From NCBI RefSeq assembly GCF_000426585.1, contig NZ_AUFQ01000002.1, forward strand, positions 186,001 through 250,000: a stretch of 64,000 nt of DNA. Direction: 5' to 3'. Position numbers and translations under genes: made by a program. Of this stretch, positions 29,651 to 37,160 are shown one piece after another. The first letter of the stretch is position 1. Every line of letters begins with the position of its first letter. A model generated the notes under the pieces. The model made no database searches, was not told the origin of the DNA, and saw nothing but the letters and a program-made list of their open reading frames with translations. Source of the stretch: Segatella baroniae DSM 16972 = JCM 13447. Its GTDB lineage: Bacteria; Bacteroidota; Bacteroidia; Bacteroidales; Bacteroidaceae.

Positions 29651-31873
29651 ATGAAAATACCCCATCTGCAACCATTGATTCCACTTCTTGCGGCACTGCT
29701 GTTGTCGTGCTCGGGCGGCAGCAGGAAATACGAAATCGGCGTGTCGCAATGCTCCGAAGACATCTGGCGCGACAAGTTCAACCAGGAATTGCGCACCGGC
29801 GCCTATGCCTATAACGACGTGACGCTGCACTTTGCCTCGGCCGACGATTCCGACATGCGCCAGATAGAACAGATAAACCGGTTCGTCAACCGCGGCGTCG
29901 ACCTCATCATCGTGGCCCCCAACCAGACCAACACCATCACGCCAGCCATCGAAAACGCCTACCGCCACCACATTCCCGTCATCGTCTACGACCGCAAGTC
30001 GGGCACCAGCCACTACTCGGCATACATCGGCGCCGACAACAGAGAGGTGGGACGGCAGATGGGCCACTACATCGCCACGCGGCTGAAGGGCCACGGACGC
30101 GTGGTCGAAGTGATGGGGCTGCGCGGGTCTTCGCCCGCCATCGAACGCCACGAGGGCTTCATGGAGGCGCTCAAGGCCCATCCGGGCATACAGGTGGCCG
30201 CCACGCTGCAAGGCGACTGGACCGGCGCTTCGGCCGAACGGGCCATGCGCCGCTTCCTGAAGCAGGACAAGGGCCGCATCGACTTCGTCTTCGGGCAGAA
30301 CGACCGCATGGCCATGGGCGCCCGCGACGCCATTCTGGCCCACGACAGGCAAGCCACGACCCGCTTCTGCGGCGTCGACGCCCTGCCCACGGGCGACAGC
30401 GGACTCGAACAGGTGCGCGACGGGCTGCTCGAAGCGTCCTACATCTACCCCACCCGCGGCGACGAGGTGATGGAACTGGCCATGAACATACTGACCGGCC
30501 GGCCCTATGAGCGCGAGAAGAAACTGAAGTCGGCCCTCGTCACCCGCGAAAACGCCAACGTGCTGCTGCTCCAGGCCGAGGAGGTGGCACGGCAAAGCAA
30601 CGACCTGAAACGCCTGCACGACAAGACCAACGACTATCTCAGCCGCTACAACACGCAGCGGTGGATGCTCATGATGGCCGTCGTCATCCTCATTCTGCTC
30701 GTGGCGGCCATCTTCATGACCTACCGCTACTACTACGAACGCATGCGCATCAACGAGGAACGCGAACGGATGCAGGGCCGACAGCTCGACTTCTTCACCA
30801 ACGTGAGCCACGAGATACGCACTCCCCTGACGCTCATCGCCGACCCCATCAACCATATCGTGGAGCGGGGAAGGCTGAAAGACCACGACCTCGACACGCT
30901 TCGGTCGACAGCCCGCAACGCCAACGAACTGATGAAGCTGGTGAGCGACATCCTCGACTTCAAGAAAATAGAATTCGACACGGCAGGAAACCGCATCGAC
31001 AAGCAGGACAACATTTCGGACAAAAACGTGCCTGAATGCGCCGAAACGACTGCCGACGCGACGGAGTCGGAGCCTGACGGCGGCCGCGAGACGCTGCTCG
31101 TCGTCGACGACAACACCGACATCCGCCACTATCTGCGCACGGTGCTCCGCGAACGGTTCCACATCGTCGAGGCCGCCGATGGACAGGAGGGACTGCAAAA
31201 GGCCCGCGAGCACGTGCCGGCCCTCATCATTTCAGACATCATGATGCCCGTGATGAGCGGACTGGAACTATGCCGACACGTGAAGGCCGACACCGCCACG
31301 AGCCACATTCCCATCATCCTGCTGACGGCCAAGAGCGAGGACTCGCAGGTGGCCGAGGGCTACAAGAGCGGCGCCGACTCGTATATCACCAAGCCTTTCA
31401 GCTCGGCCGTGCTCATGGCACGCATCGACAACATCATGCAAAGCCGCGACCGCATGCGACGCCTCTATGCCCGACAGACGGTGAGCAGCAACGGCGACGC
31501 GACGGAGCCGCCGACGACAGCCAGGAACGACGACCTGGCACGGCCGTCGGCCCGCGACCAGGAGTTCATCGCACGTCTGCACGACGTCATCCAGCGCCAC
31601 ATGGTGGAGAGCGAGTTCAGCGTCGAGGTGATGGGAAGCGAAGTGGGACTGAGCCGCGTGCAGCTCTATCGCAAGGTGAAGGCCCTCACGGGTCTGTCGC
31701 CGGTGGAGCTGTTGCGCAAGTCGCGCCTTGTCAAGGCCGACCAACTGCTGCGCTCCAAGGACATGAACATATCGGAAGTGGCCTACGCCGTGGGCTTCAC
31801 GTCGCCCAGCTACTTCTCGAAATGCTTCAAGGACGAGTTCGGCATGCAGCCGGTGGAAGCCTTCAGAAAGTGA
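29651..31873 (+). CDS. Hybrid sensor-regulator with sugar-binding sensor, lacking the HATPase domain
   Basis: Probable regulator of the fructan locus, 740 residues. Signal/lipobox-like start (LLLSC, Cys20); periplasmic type 1 sugar-binding domain (about 26-315, with AYIGADNREVG and VFGQNDRMAMGA); membrane segment about 338-357; HisKA dimerisation domain with His387 in NVSHEIRTPL; receiver domain about 482-595 with phospho-acceptor Asp529 and Lys581; AraC-type DNA-binding domain about 640-740. Between DFKKIEFD (about 443) and the receiver only some 35 residues of linker remain: the HATPase_c domain with N, G1 and G2 boxes is absent without any frameshift. Sugar-binding hybrids of this kind (e.g. 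BT1754 in B. thetaiotaomicron) sense fructose. The start follows the promoter; upstream frame is repeat DNA. Confidence 0.88.
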   Translation: MKIPHLQPLIPLLAALLLSCSGGSRKYEIGVSQCSEDIWRDKFNQELRTGAYAYNDVTLHFASADDSDMRQIEQINRFVNRGVDLIIVAPNQTNTITPAIENAYRHHIPVIVYDRKSGTSHYSAYIGADNREVGRQMGHYIATRLKGHGRVVEVMGLRGSSPAIERHEGFMEALKAHPGIQVAATLQGDWTGASAERAMRRFLKQDKGRIDFVFGQNDRMAMGARDAILAHDRQATTRFCGVDALPTGDSGLEQVRDGLLEASYIYPTRGDEVMELAMNILTGRPYEREKKLKSALVTRENANVLLLQAEEVARQSNDLKRLHDKTNDYLSRYNTQRWMLMMAVVILILLVAAIFMTYRYYYERMRINEERERMQGRQLDFFTNVSHEIRTPLTLIADPINHIVERGRLKDHDLDTLRSTARNANELMKLVSDILDFKKIEFDTAGNRIDKQDNISDKNVPECAETTADATESEPDGGRETLLVVDDNTDIRHYLRTVLRERFHIVEAADGQEGLQKAREHVPALIISDIMMPVMSGLELCRHVKADTATSHIPIILLTAKSEDSQVAEGYKSGADSYITKPFSSAVLMARIDNIMQSRDRMRRLYARQTVSSNGDATEPPTTARNDDLARPSARDQEFIARLHDVIQRHMVESEFSVEVMGSEVGLSRVQLYRKVKALTGLSPVELLRKSRLVKADQLLRSKDMNISEVAYAVGFTSPSYFSKCFKDEFGMQPVEAFRK

Positions 31874-31883
31874 GAAGGCGGAA

Positions 31884-34800
31884 CTATTGCCGCCAAATGC
31901 CTTGCTTTTCGCCTATCTCCCGAATCAGTTCGGCGAAGACGCGGTTGGCCTTCATGAGCTGTTCGTTGCCCGTAATAATCATCTGTTTGCGTGCCCGGGT
32001 GAGGGCCACGTTGAGCTTTCGGTCGATGACATGCCCGTTTTCCTCGAAGCAATTGCCCGTCAGGAAATCGAGCTGGTAGTGTTGTTGGATGGTGAAGGAA
32101 TAGATGATGACGTCGCGCTGCGACCCTTGGTAGCGTTCCACCGTGTCGATGCTGACGCGTTCGAGGGCCGGAATGCCGAGCGTCTCCACGCGTTTGCGAA
32201 TCATGGCTATCTGGTTGCGGTAGGGAACGATGACGCCCACCGTCTTGTCGGGGTCGAACCGGGAGCCATAGAAGCGATGGATGCGGCGCAACACGTCGGC
32301 CACGATGGCCGCCTCCGCGGTGTTCACCTTGTCCGACAGCGCGGGTTCGTGGCAGAAAGCCGAGGGGATGTAGACCATACGCCGCCGCTTGAGCAGGTCG
32401 TCGAAGGCGTCGAGGGGGGGCGCGGCATAGCCGAGACTGTCCTCCCGCTGGTGAGGCAGGGGCACGGGGTGCAGCTTTTCCGCGCTGTAGAACATGCGGT
32501 TGGGGAACGCGGCGACATCGGGGTGCATGCGACCCTGGCGCCGCAACACGCCCACAAAGCGGCTGCGGCCGGCCCGACGCTCCAGGCGGAGCAGACGTTC
32601 GAAGAGCGACTGCCGGCAGTTGTCCAGCCCGATGGCGCGCAACGACGGCTCCGTGACGGCCGACACGGCCTCGTCCTGCTGCACCACGGCGGGCAGTTGC
32701 TTGTGGTCTCCGACGAGAATGAACTTGCCGCAGTGGGTCAACAGTCCCACGATGTTCGGCTCCAAGATCTGGCTGGCCTCATCGACCATGGCCACGGCGA
32801 AGCGTTTCAGGCTGAAAAGATACGACTTGCTTTGCAGCGTACTCGTCGTTCCCACGATGACATGGGTGTGCAACAGCCGCTGACGGACGGCGTCCAGGCG
32901 GGGCGTGGCTTCGACAATGGCCCCCAGCAGATGGTCGCGGTAGCGCGCGTCGCAGGTGTATTCGTTGCCGATGCGGATGTAGTCGATGGCATTGTCGGTC
33001 AGCATGCCGCACAGTTCGTCCACGGCGCGGTTGGTATAGGCCATCAGCAGAATGCCCTCGTCGGCCGGTTTCACGGCCAGGGCTTCCCTGACGAGAAATT
33101 GCAGGGCCATGCTGGTCTTGCCGGTGCCGGGCGGTCCCACGAGCAGAAAGTAGTCGCGGGCCTGCCGGGCCTTCAGCACGACGTCGTCGTAGCTGGGATG
33201 ATAGGCCGTCGTCAGCCCTGCGGTGGTGTCCACTTCCGGCTCTCTCTGCCCCAGCAGGAGCTGCCGGCAACGGCTGTCGGCCGTCATCAGCTGGTGCAAC
33301 GAGCGAATGGCGGCCGTGGTGCCGACGTCGCTTCCGCCGTGTTCGATGGCGTAGTGGTCGGCCTGTCGGTGCAGGTTGAGTCCGTTGATGAGCTTCAGTT
33401 GGAGGCGGTCGGTGCGTATGTCGACGAGCGTTCCCTTATACAACGGCGCCTCACGAACGTCGGGCTGCGCGCCATCCGCGTAGCCATAGAAGTACACAAG
33501 GTCGCCCAGTCGGAAGTTGGGGAGGAAGTCTTCGCCCTGATCGGGCACGCGCAGCATAATCAAATCCACGCCGCTGAAGTCGCTGCTGCGCTCCGCCGAC
33601 ACGATGGTCAGCCCCGTATAGATGTTTCCGGTCTCCCGTTTTTCGGCCAAAGGCATGTTCCACAGGTCGGCCACGGCATTGCCCACGCCCTCCTGTTGGC
33701 CCACTTTCGCGGCCAACTGTTCGCGATAGACAAAGGTCATCATGCGGCAGAAATAGGCGCGTTCCACGTCCGTCAGCCGCTGCAAGGGCTGGGTGACGGC
33801 CTGCAGTCGGGGCAGAACGTAGCGTTGGAAGAAAGGTGTGGCGACTTGTTTCTCGTTGAGCGTGGCCGGCGTAAGGCTGTCGAGCACGCGTCCGAAGCCA
33901 TGGAGCGCAAAGTCGAACTCCCCGAAGACGACGGCGTTGCGCAGGCGGATGGCCTCCCGAAACAGCTTTTGATAGAAATTGACGACCACCAATCCGCCGG
34001 GCAGCGGGTATTTGGAATAGAGCAACCGGATGTCGGTCTGGTGGTTGCCTACGTGGAAATTCTGGCGCAACACGCCGTAGTAGAGCAGCAACTGCACGTA
34101 GTGGTCTTCCTTCTGATACGACCCGTACTCGTTGGGAAGGTTGCGCTGGATGTTGAAGTTCTTGCCCGCTTTCTGCTCCACGAGCAGCTTCATGTCGGCC
34201 GTCATGAGGTCGACGCGGCCTTGCAGGCCCAGTTGCTCGCACACGAAGGACGGTTCCAAGAGAACTTGACGGCGGTCGTAGGTGAACGCCGTGCGGGGTT
34301 TGAACACCGTCGAACTGAACTCGCCGAATAGTTCGGCCACAATCTGCCGGATGTTCTGGGTCTGCGAGAGTGCCGCCGCCTTGAATTGCTCGTCCCGATT
34401 GAGGTCTTCACAGGTGCAGAACTCCAGCGCTTTCTCCCTGAAGTTCTTCTTGAAGGTCTCTTTCCACTCATAACGACCCTCTCCGTTGATGATGTCGTCG
34501 AGTGCCTTGCCTGCAAAGTCACCCACCAGGATGGCCTGGCTGTTGGCCGCCGGGGCCATGCGGTTGACGGTATAGGCCAACGGATGGTGGCCATAGTCGG
34601 TGAAGCAGCGGGCGATACTGCTGATATCGACCAGGAAATCAGGCTCCACGACGATGAGCTGGGCCGAGGCCCGTGCCCGACGGGACTGCGACAGCGTGGG
34701 TGCCGACACGTCAATCAGGTTGAGTTGCATGCCGGGCCGCAACATATCAATAAGGTATAGCTGGTCATCGGCCAGGCTCACGGCCACCTCCCTCTCGTCG

Positions 34801-35270
34801 GCGTCCTGGTCGATGGTGGCGGTGAAGCCGTCGGCGTCGGTTTCCCGCACGATGCAACGCACGCAACGATAGTCCACGGGCTGCAGATTCTCGTGCGGCC
34901 GGTCGGTGTGGGGAATGCGGCCGACGATCTCCCGCGGCACATCCACGCCGAGAACGGTCGAGATGAACAGGGCCAGCGCACGGCTGTTGTAGCGCAGGTC
35001 ATCCGCCGTGGGTCGTCCGGGGCGGTTGGTTTCACGGCGCATGCGCTGGATGGCGATGGCGTCGGCCATGCCCACATGGTGCTTCTTGCAGAGAAAGTCC
35101 ACTTGCGAGAAGAGGTTGCCGAAGGCCAGATTGCTCCCCGCCAGCCCCTCGTGACACACCTGCACCAGCGTTTCGTGCATCAACTTGTTGGCCATGGCCC
35201 CGTCGGTCATGCCCAGTATCTGCGCCACCCGACCGAAAAGCTCGGCCGCTATCTTGTCCGTATCGTTCAT
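31884..35270 (-). CDS. Dna2-like nuclease-helicase (PD-(D/E)XK plus SF1B helicase)
   Basis: A cytosolic DNA or RNA helicase of 1128 residues. The N-terminal part has a probable Cas4/Dna2-type nuclease site: GRVDLMTADMKLLVEQKAGK (about 345-372) supplies the Asp and the Glu-x-Lys. After a middle beta-rich region (about 560-640, likely an OB-like domain) comes the superfamily 1B helicase: Walker A GPPGTGKTS near 710, Walker B DEAS near 828, GDHKQLPAV, a VIVPYRNQI motif, ERYQGSQRD and LNVALTRARK. This order matches Dna2, used in end resection or replication-intermediate processing. It converges on the regulator gene with a 10-base gap. The start is the ATG at 35270; the frame extends upstream only through the promoter. 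It stands alone, with no restriction or phage-defence partner visible. Confidence 0.85.
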   Translation of the reverse strand: MNDTDKIAAELFGRVAQILGMTDGAMANKLMHETLVQVCHEGLAGSNLAFGNLFSQVDFLCKKHHVGMADAIAIQRMRRETNRPGRPTADDLRYNSRALALFISTVLGVDVPREIVGRIPHTDRPHENLQPVDYRCVRCIVRETDADGFTATIDQDADEREVAVSLADDQLYLIDMLRPGMQLNLIDVSAPTLSQSRRARASAQLIVVEPDFLVDISSIARCFTDYGHHPLAYTVNRMAPAANSQAILVGDFAGKALDDIINGEGRYEWKETFKKNFREKALEFCTCEDLNRDEQFKAAALSQTQNIRQIVAELFGEFSSTVFKPRTAFTYDRRQVLLEPSFVCEQLGLQGRVDLMTADMKLLVEQKAGKNFNIQRNLPNEYGSYQKEDHYVQLLLYYGVLRQNFHVGNHQTDIRLLYSKYPLPGGLVVVNFYQKLFREAIRLRNAVVFGEFDFALHGFGRVLDSLTPATLNEKQVATPFFQRYVLPRLQAVTQPLQRLTDVERAYFCRMMTFVYREQLAAKVGQQEGVGNAVADLWNMPLAEKRETGNIYTGLTIVSAERSSDFSGVDLIMLRVPDQGEDFLPNFRLGDLVYFYGYADGAQPDVREAPLYKGTLVDIRTDRLQLKLINGLNLHRQADHYAIEHGGSDVGTTAAIRSLHQLMTADSRCRQLLLGQREPEVDTTAGLTTAYHPSYDDVVLKARQARDYFLLVGPPGTGKTSMALQFLVREALAVKPADEGILLMAYTNRAVDELCGMLTDNAIDYIRIGNEYTCDARYRDHLLGAIVEATPRLDAVRQRLLHTHVIVGTTSTLQSKSYLFSLKRFAVAMVDEASQILEPNIVGLLTHCGKFILVGDHKQLPAVVQQDEAVSAVTEPSLRAIGLDNCRQSLFERLLRLERRAGRSRFVGVLRRQGRMHPDVAAFPNRMFYSAEKLHPVPLPHQREDSLGYAAPPLDAFDDLLKRRRMVYIPSAFCHEPALSDKVNTAEAAIVADVLRRIHRFYGSRFDPDKTVGVIVPYRNQIAMIRKRVETLGIPALERVSIDTVERYQGSQRDVIIYSFTIQQHYQLDFLTGNCFEENGHVIDRKLNVALTRARKQMIITGNEQLMKANRVFAELIREIGEKQGIWRQ

Positions 35271-35277
35271 ATCGCCG

Positions 35278-35285
35278 CAAAGATA
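35278..35285 (-). promoter_or_regulatory. -7 element for the nuclease-helicase gene
   Basis: Minus-strand TATCTTTG, seven bases before the ATG, suggesting a leaderless or nearly leaderless transcript. Confidence 0.55.
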
Positions 35286-35305
35286 GCCGTTTTTCACGGA
35301 GCGAC

Positions 35306-35361
35306 AAAAGGTAAAAAGGTAAAAAGGTAAAAAAGTAAAAAGGCCATTGGAAAGGTAAAAA
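35306..35361. repeat. Octamer tract (GGTAAAAA-type)
   Basis: Complement-strand version of the TTTTTACC tract, directly upstream of the nuclease-helicase promoter. A short heptamer-type word GAAGTGTGAAATG follows at 35371-35383. Confidence 0.75.
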
Positions 35362-35401
35362 GCAGGAATATGAAGTGTGAAATGACGTGTCGATGAAATA
35401 T

Positions 35402-35468
35402 AAAAGCTGCCCTTTCACCTCCTTAAAAGGCAGCTTTTAGCGTGTGAAAAGGCAGCTTTGATTTTCCC
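35402..35468. repeat. 22-bp phased repeat array (copy D)
   Basis: Three units of 23, 22 and 22 bp starting at 35402, 35425 and 35447, with cores AAAAGCTGCCCTTTC, AAAAGGCAGCTTTTA and AAAAGGCAGCTTTGA. Confidence 0.8.
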
Positions 35469-35575
35469 AAAGAACCACGTTTGAAAAGTAAAGGATAAAA
35501 AGAGAAAAGAGAAGAGTGTAAAGTAAACTGTGTCAGGTCGGTTCATAGGAGCATGGCCATGGTGCACTGCGCACT

Positions 35576-36033
35576 ACCGCCTTGGCGGTTGCAGGCACCC
35601 CACCCTAAAGCAACAAGGTATGACTATTCCAAATCAAGGCCACCTGCCATGCGGTTGTTGGTGTTGTGCCCACAGCCATCTTACATTGCGCGTCAAAGCC
35701 CATGAAGCCAGCTATATAAATAAGACCAACCGCCCTGGCGGTTGCAGGCGGAGTACAAGCGGTAGCATGCGCAATGCGCCATGATTATGTCCCTATTCGT
35801 CGATTGGATATAAGGAATGCAGCATGACTATGTCCCCATAAACCGATTGAGTATCAAGAAATGCCTGTAGCAGGCAGCGTAAGAGGTGAAGCCGGAGGCT
35901 TCATCGCTCGATAACCCCTGGTCATCTCTGCGAAGCGGAGTGACCAGGGGATAGAAGACCAGGCGGAAATCGACCCTGGAAGGGTCGCCCAAAGACAGCC
36001 GTGATGATGGTGGTCGACCCCTCCTGGGTCGAC
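35576..36033. repeat. Cluster of short perfect palindromes and paired 41-bp repeats
   Basis: Non-coding region with at least seven compact hairpins: ACCGCC-TT-GGCGGT (35576-35589), AACCGCC-CT-GGCGGTT (35728-35743), TGCCTG-tag-CAGGCA (35862-35876), GAAGCC-gga-GGCTTC (35888-35902), CCCCTGGTCA/TGACCAGGGG (35915-35950), CGACCC/GGGTCG (35971-35987) and GTCGACCC/GGGTCGAC (36013-36033). Two similar 41-42-bp direct repeats (35780-35820 and 35823-35864) begin CATGAnTATGTCCC. The first two hairpins share the flank GTTGCAGGC. No gene is visible between 35271 and 36177. Confidence 0.8.
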
Positions 36034-36142
36034 GGATGGATGGCTGCCTCGCTCCCTTCCGCCCACTCCGGCCCGTGCCGGGCACGACGCCGTGCGTGCC
36101 ATCGGGCACCGCCCGAATCCGTCCATGCAATCACCGCCTTGC

Positions 36143-36252
36143 AAAAGCGGCCTTTCGGGCTTGCGGAAGGGCCGCTTTCACCGCCCAAAAGGACTGCTTT
36201 CAGAAACCAAAAGCTGCCCTTCTGCAAGCCGAAAGGGCAGCGGTGGCAAACC
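36143..36252. repeat. 22-bp phased repeat array (copy E)
   Basis: Five consecutive units of exactly 22 bp (starts 36143, 36165, 36187, 36209, 36231), cores in both orientations (AAAAGCGGCCTTTCGG, AAAAGCTGCCCTTCTG). It runs into the 3' end of the SnoaL-like gene. A strong GC hairpin (17-bp arms, one mismatch) lies just beyond at 36277-36317. Confidence 0.85.
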
Positions 36253-36684
36253 AAAGGACAGCGAGCGGCAAGACGCCCCCGCCCCTTCTGCCGCAGCCGA
36301 CGGCAAAAGGGGCGGGGAAAAGGCCGCGGCCCTGTCGCCGTCCAACGTCACCGTCTGCTGTCCGTTCTGATGGAAGGTCAGTTCGGTCGTGGCCAGGTAG
36401 TCGCCGAAGGCCTTCACGATCTCGCGGCAGCCGTTGAGCGTCGTCGTGGGGCGGCCCTCGGCGTGGTTGACGACCTTGGCGTCCTCGGTGAAGAGCAGCC
36501 CTTGCAGTTCCACCTCCTTGGTGTCTGCCAGCGTGGAGAACGTGTCCACCACGTTCTTGATGGCCATGCGGTCTTCAATCGCTTCGATGCGCTGCTCCAG
36601 TGTCTTTTCGTTGATGTTCTGTCCGTTCATTGTCGCAAAATTGAATGCCGTCATGAGGGCGGCGATGAATAATGTTCTTTTCAT
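36178..36684 (-). pseudogene. SnoaL/NTF2-like gene truncated by a repeat array
   Basis: Starts MKRTLFIAALMTAFNFA (export signal), followed by EQRIEAIEDRMAIKNVVDTFSTLAD and FTEDAKVV, the N-terminal half of an NTF2/SnoaL-like cone fold. The similarity stops near residue 118 (TVTLDGDRA). The remaining 50 residues are translated from a GC hairpin and the 22-bp array, so the C-terminal strands that complete the fold are missing. Members of this family typically act as small periplasmic binding or isomerase-like proteins. A good -7 element (36710-36717) remains upstream, so a truncated transcript may still be made. Confidence 0.65.
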
Positions 36685-36709
36685 TTGTCTCTCGTTTGAA
36701 TTTCTGCCG

Positions 36710-36717
36710 CAAAGGTA
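36710..36717 (-). promoter_or_regulatory. -7 element for the SnoaL-like gene
   Basis: Minus-strand TACCTTTG, 25 bases before the ATG at 36684. Confidence 0.6.
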
Positions 36718-36756
36718 CGGCCTCCGCCCGAAAGACGGGTTATCGCTTTTGCCCGA

Positions 36757-36864
36757 AAAGCTATCCATACTGCGCAAGCCGCCTGCCGAGTCGCCCGACC
36801 TGCCTTTTTGGGGAATCGCAAGCCCGCTTTCACGGCGAACATGCAGCCCTTTTGCAACGCCCAA
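36757..36864. repeat. Degenerate 22-bp array (copy F)
   Basis: About five units of 21-22 bp with decayed cores (GAAAAGCTATCC, AAGCCCGCTTTCAC, ATGCAGCCCTTTTGC). Recognisable mainly from the period. Confidence 0.5.
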
Positions 36865-36906
36865 GACCATCGACCGATTTCCTTAACAAAAGCAAAAGTC
36901 CACAGG

Positions 36907-36953
36907 TTTGTGGTCCACAAAGTTGTGAACTCAATGCTTTTCCAATAATTTTG
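36907..36953 (+). promoter_or_regulatory. Promoter with dyad upstream of the ATPase fossil
   Basis: TTTGTGG-T-CCACAAA (36907-36921) is a perfect dyad; TAATTTTG (36946-36953) is a -7 element 21 bases before the ATG at 36975. Confidence 0.5.
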
Positions 36954-36974
36954 CATCAAAAGGAGACGCAAATC

Positions 36975-37084
36975 ATGGACAAACCTTTTGTTTACGGCAT
37001 GTCCGTCGAGGGCGGCAACTTCACCGACAGGGCCAAGGAAACGACGCGGTTTTTGAAAAATGGTTCGCCAAGGAGTTCATGTAG
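36975..37084 (+). pseudogene. Fossil of an AAA ATPase gene: both ends joined, middle lost
   Basis: The ATG at 36975 (with GGAGA upstream) opens MDKPFVYGMSVEGGNFTDR, then AKET, which is how Bacteroidetes AAA-ATPase genes of the archaeal-ATPase type begin (family recollection). Within 25 codons and one base out of frame it changes to VFEKWFAKEFM and a stop, resembling the C-terminal end of the same proteins. About 1 kb encoding the Walker motifs would have been deleted. It keeps its promoter and dyad. The N-terminal match is the stronger part; the C-terminal match is short. Confidence 0.5.
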
Positions 37085-37160
37085 GCCCCATGACGACATG
37101 ACGGCGGCACGGGAGCCACCCACCGCTCAAGACATTGTTTTTCATATAAGCAAGACAGTA

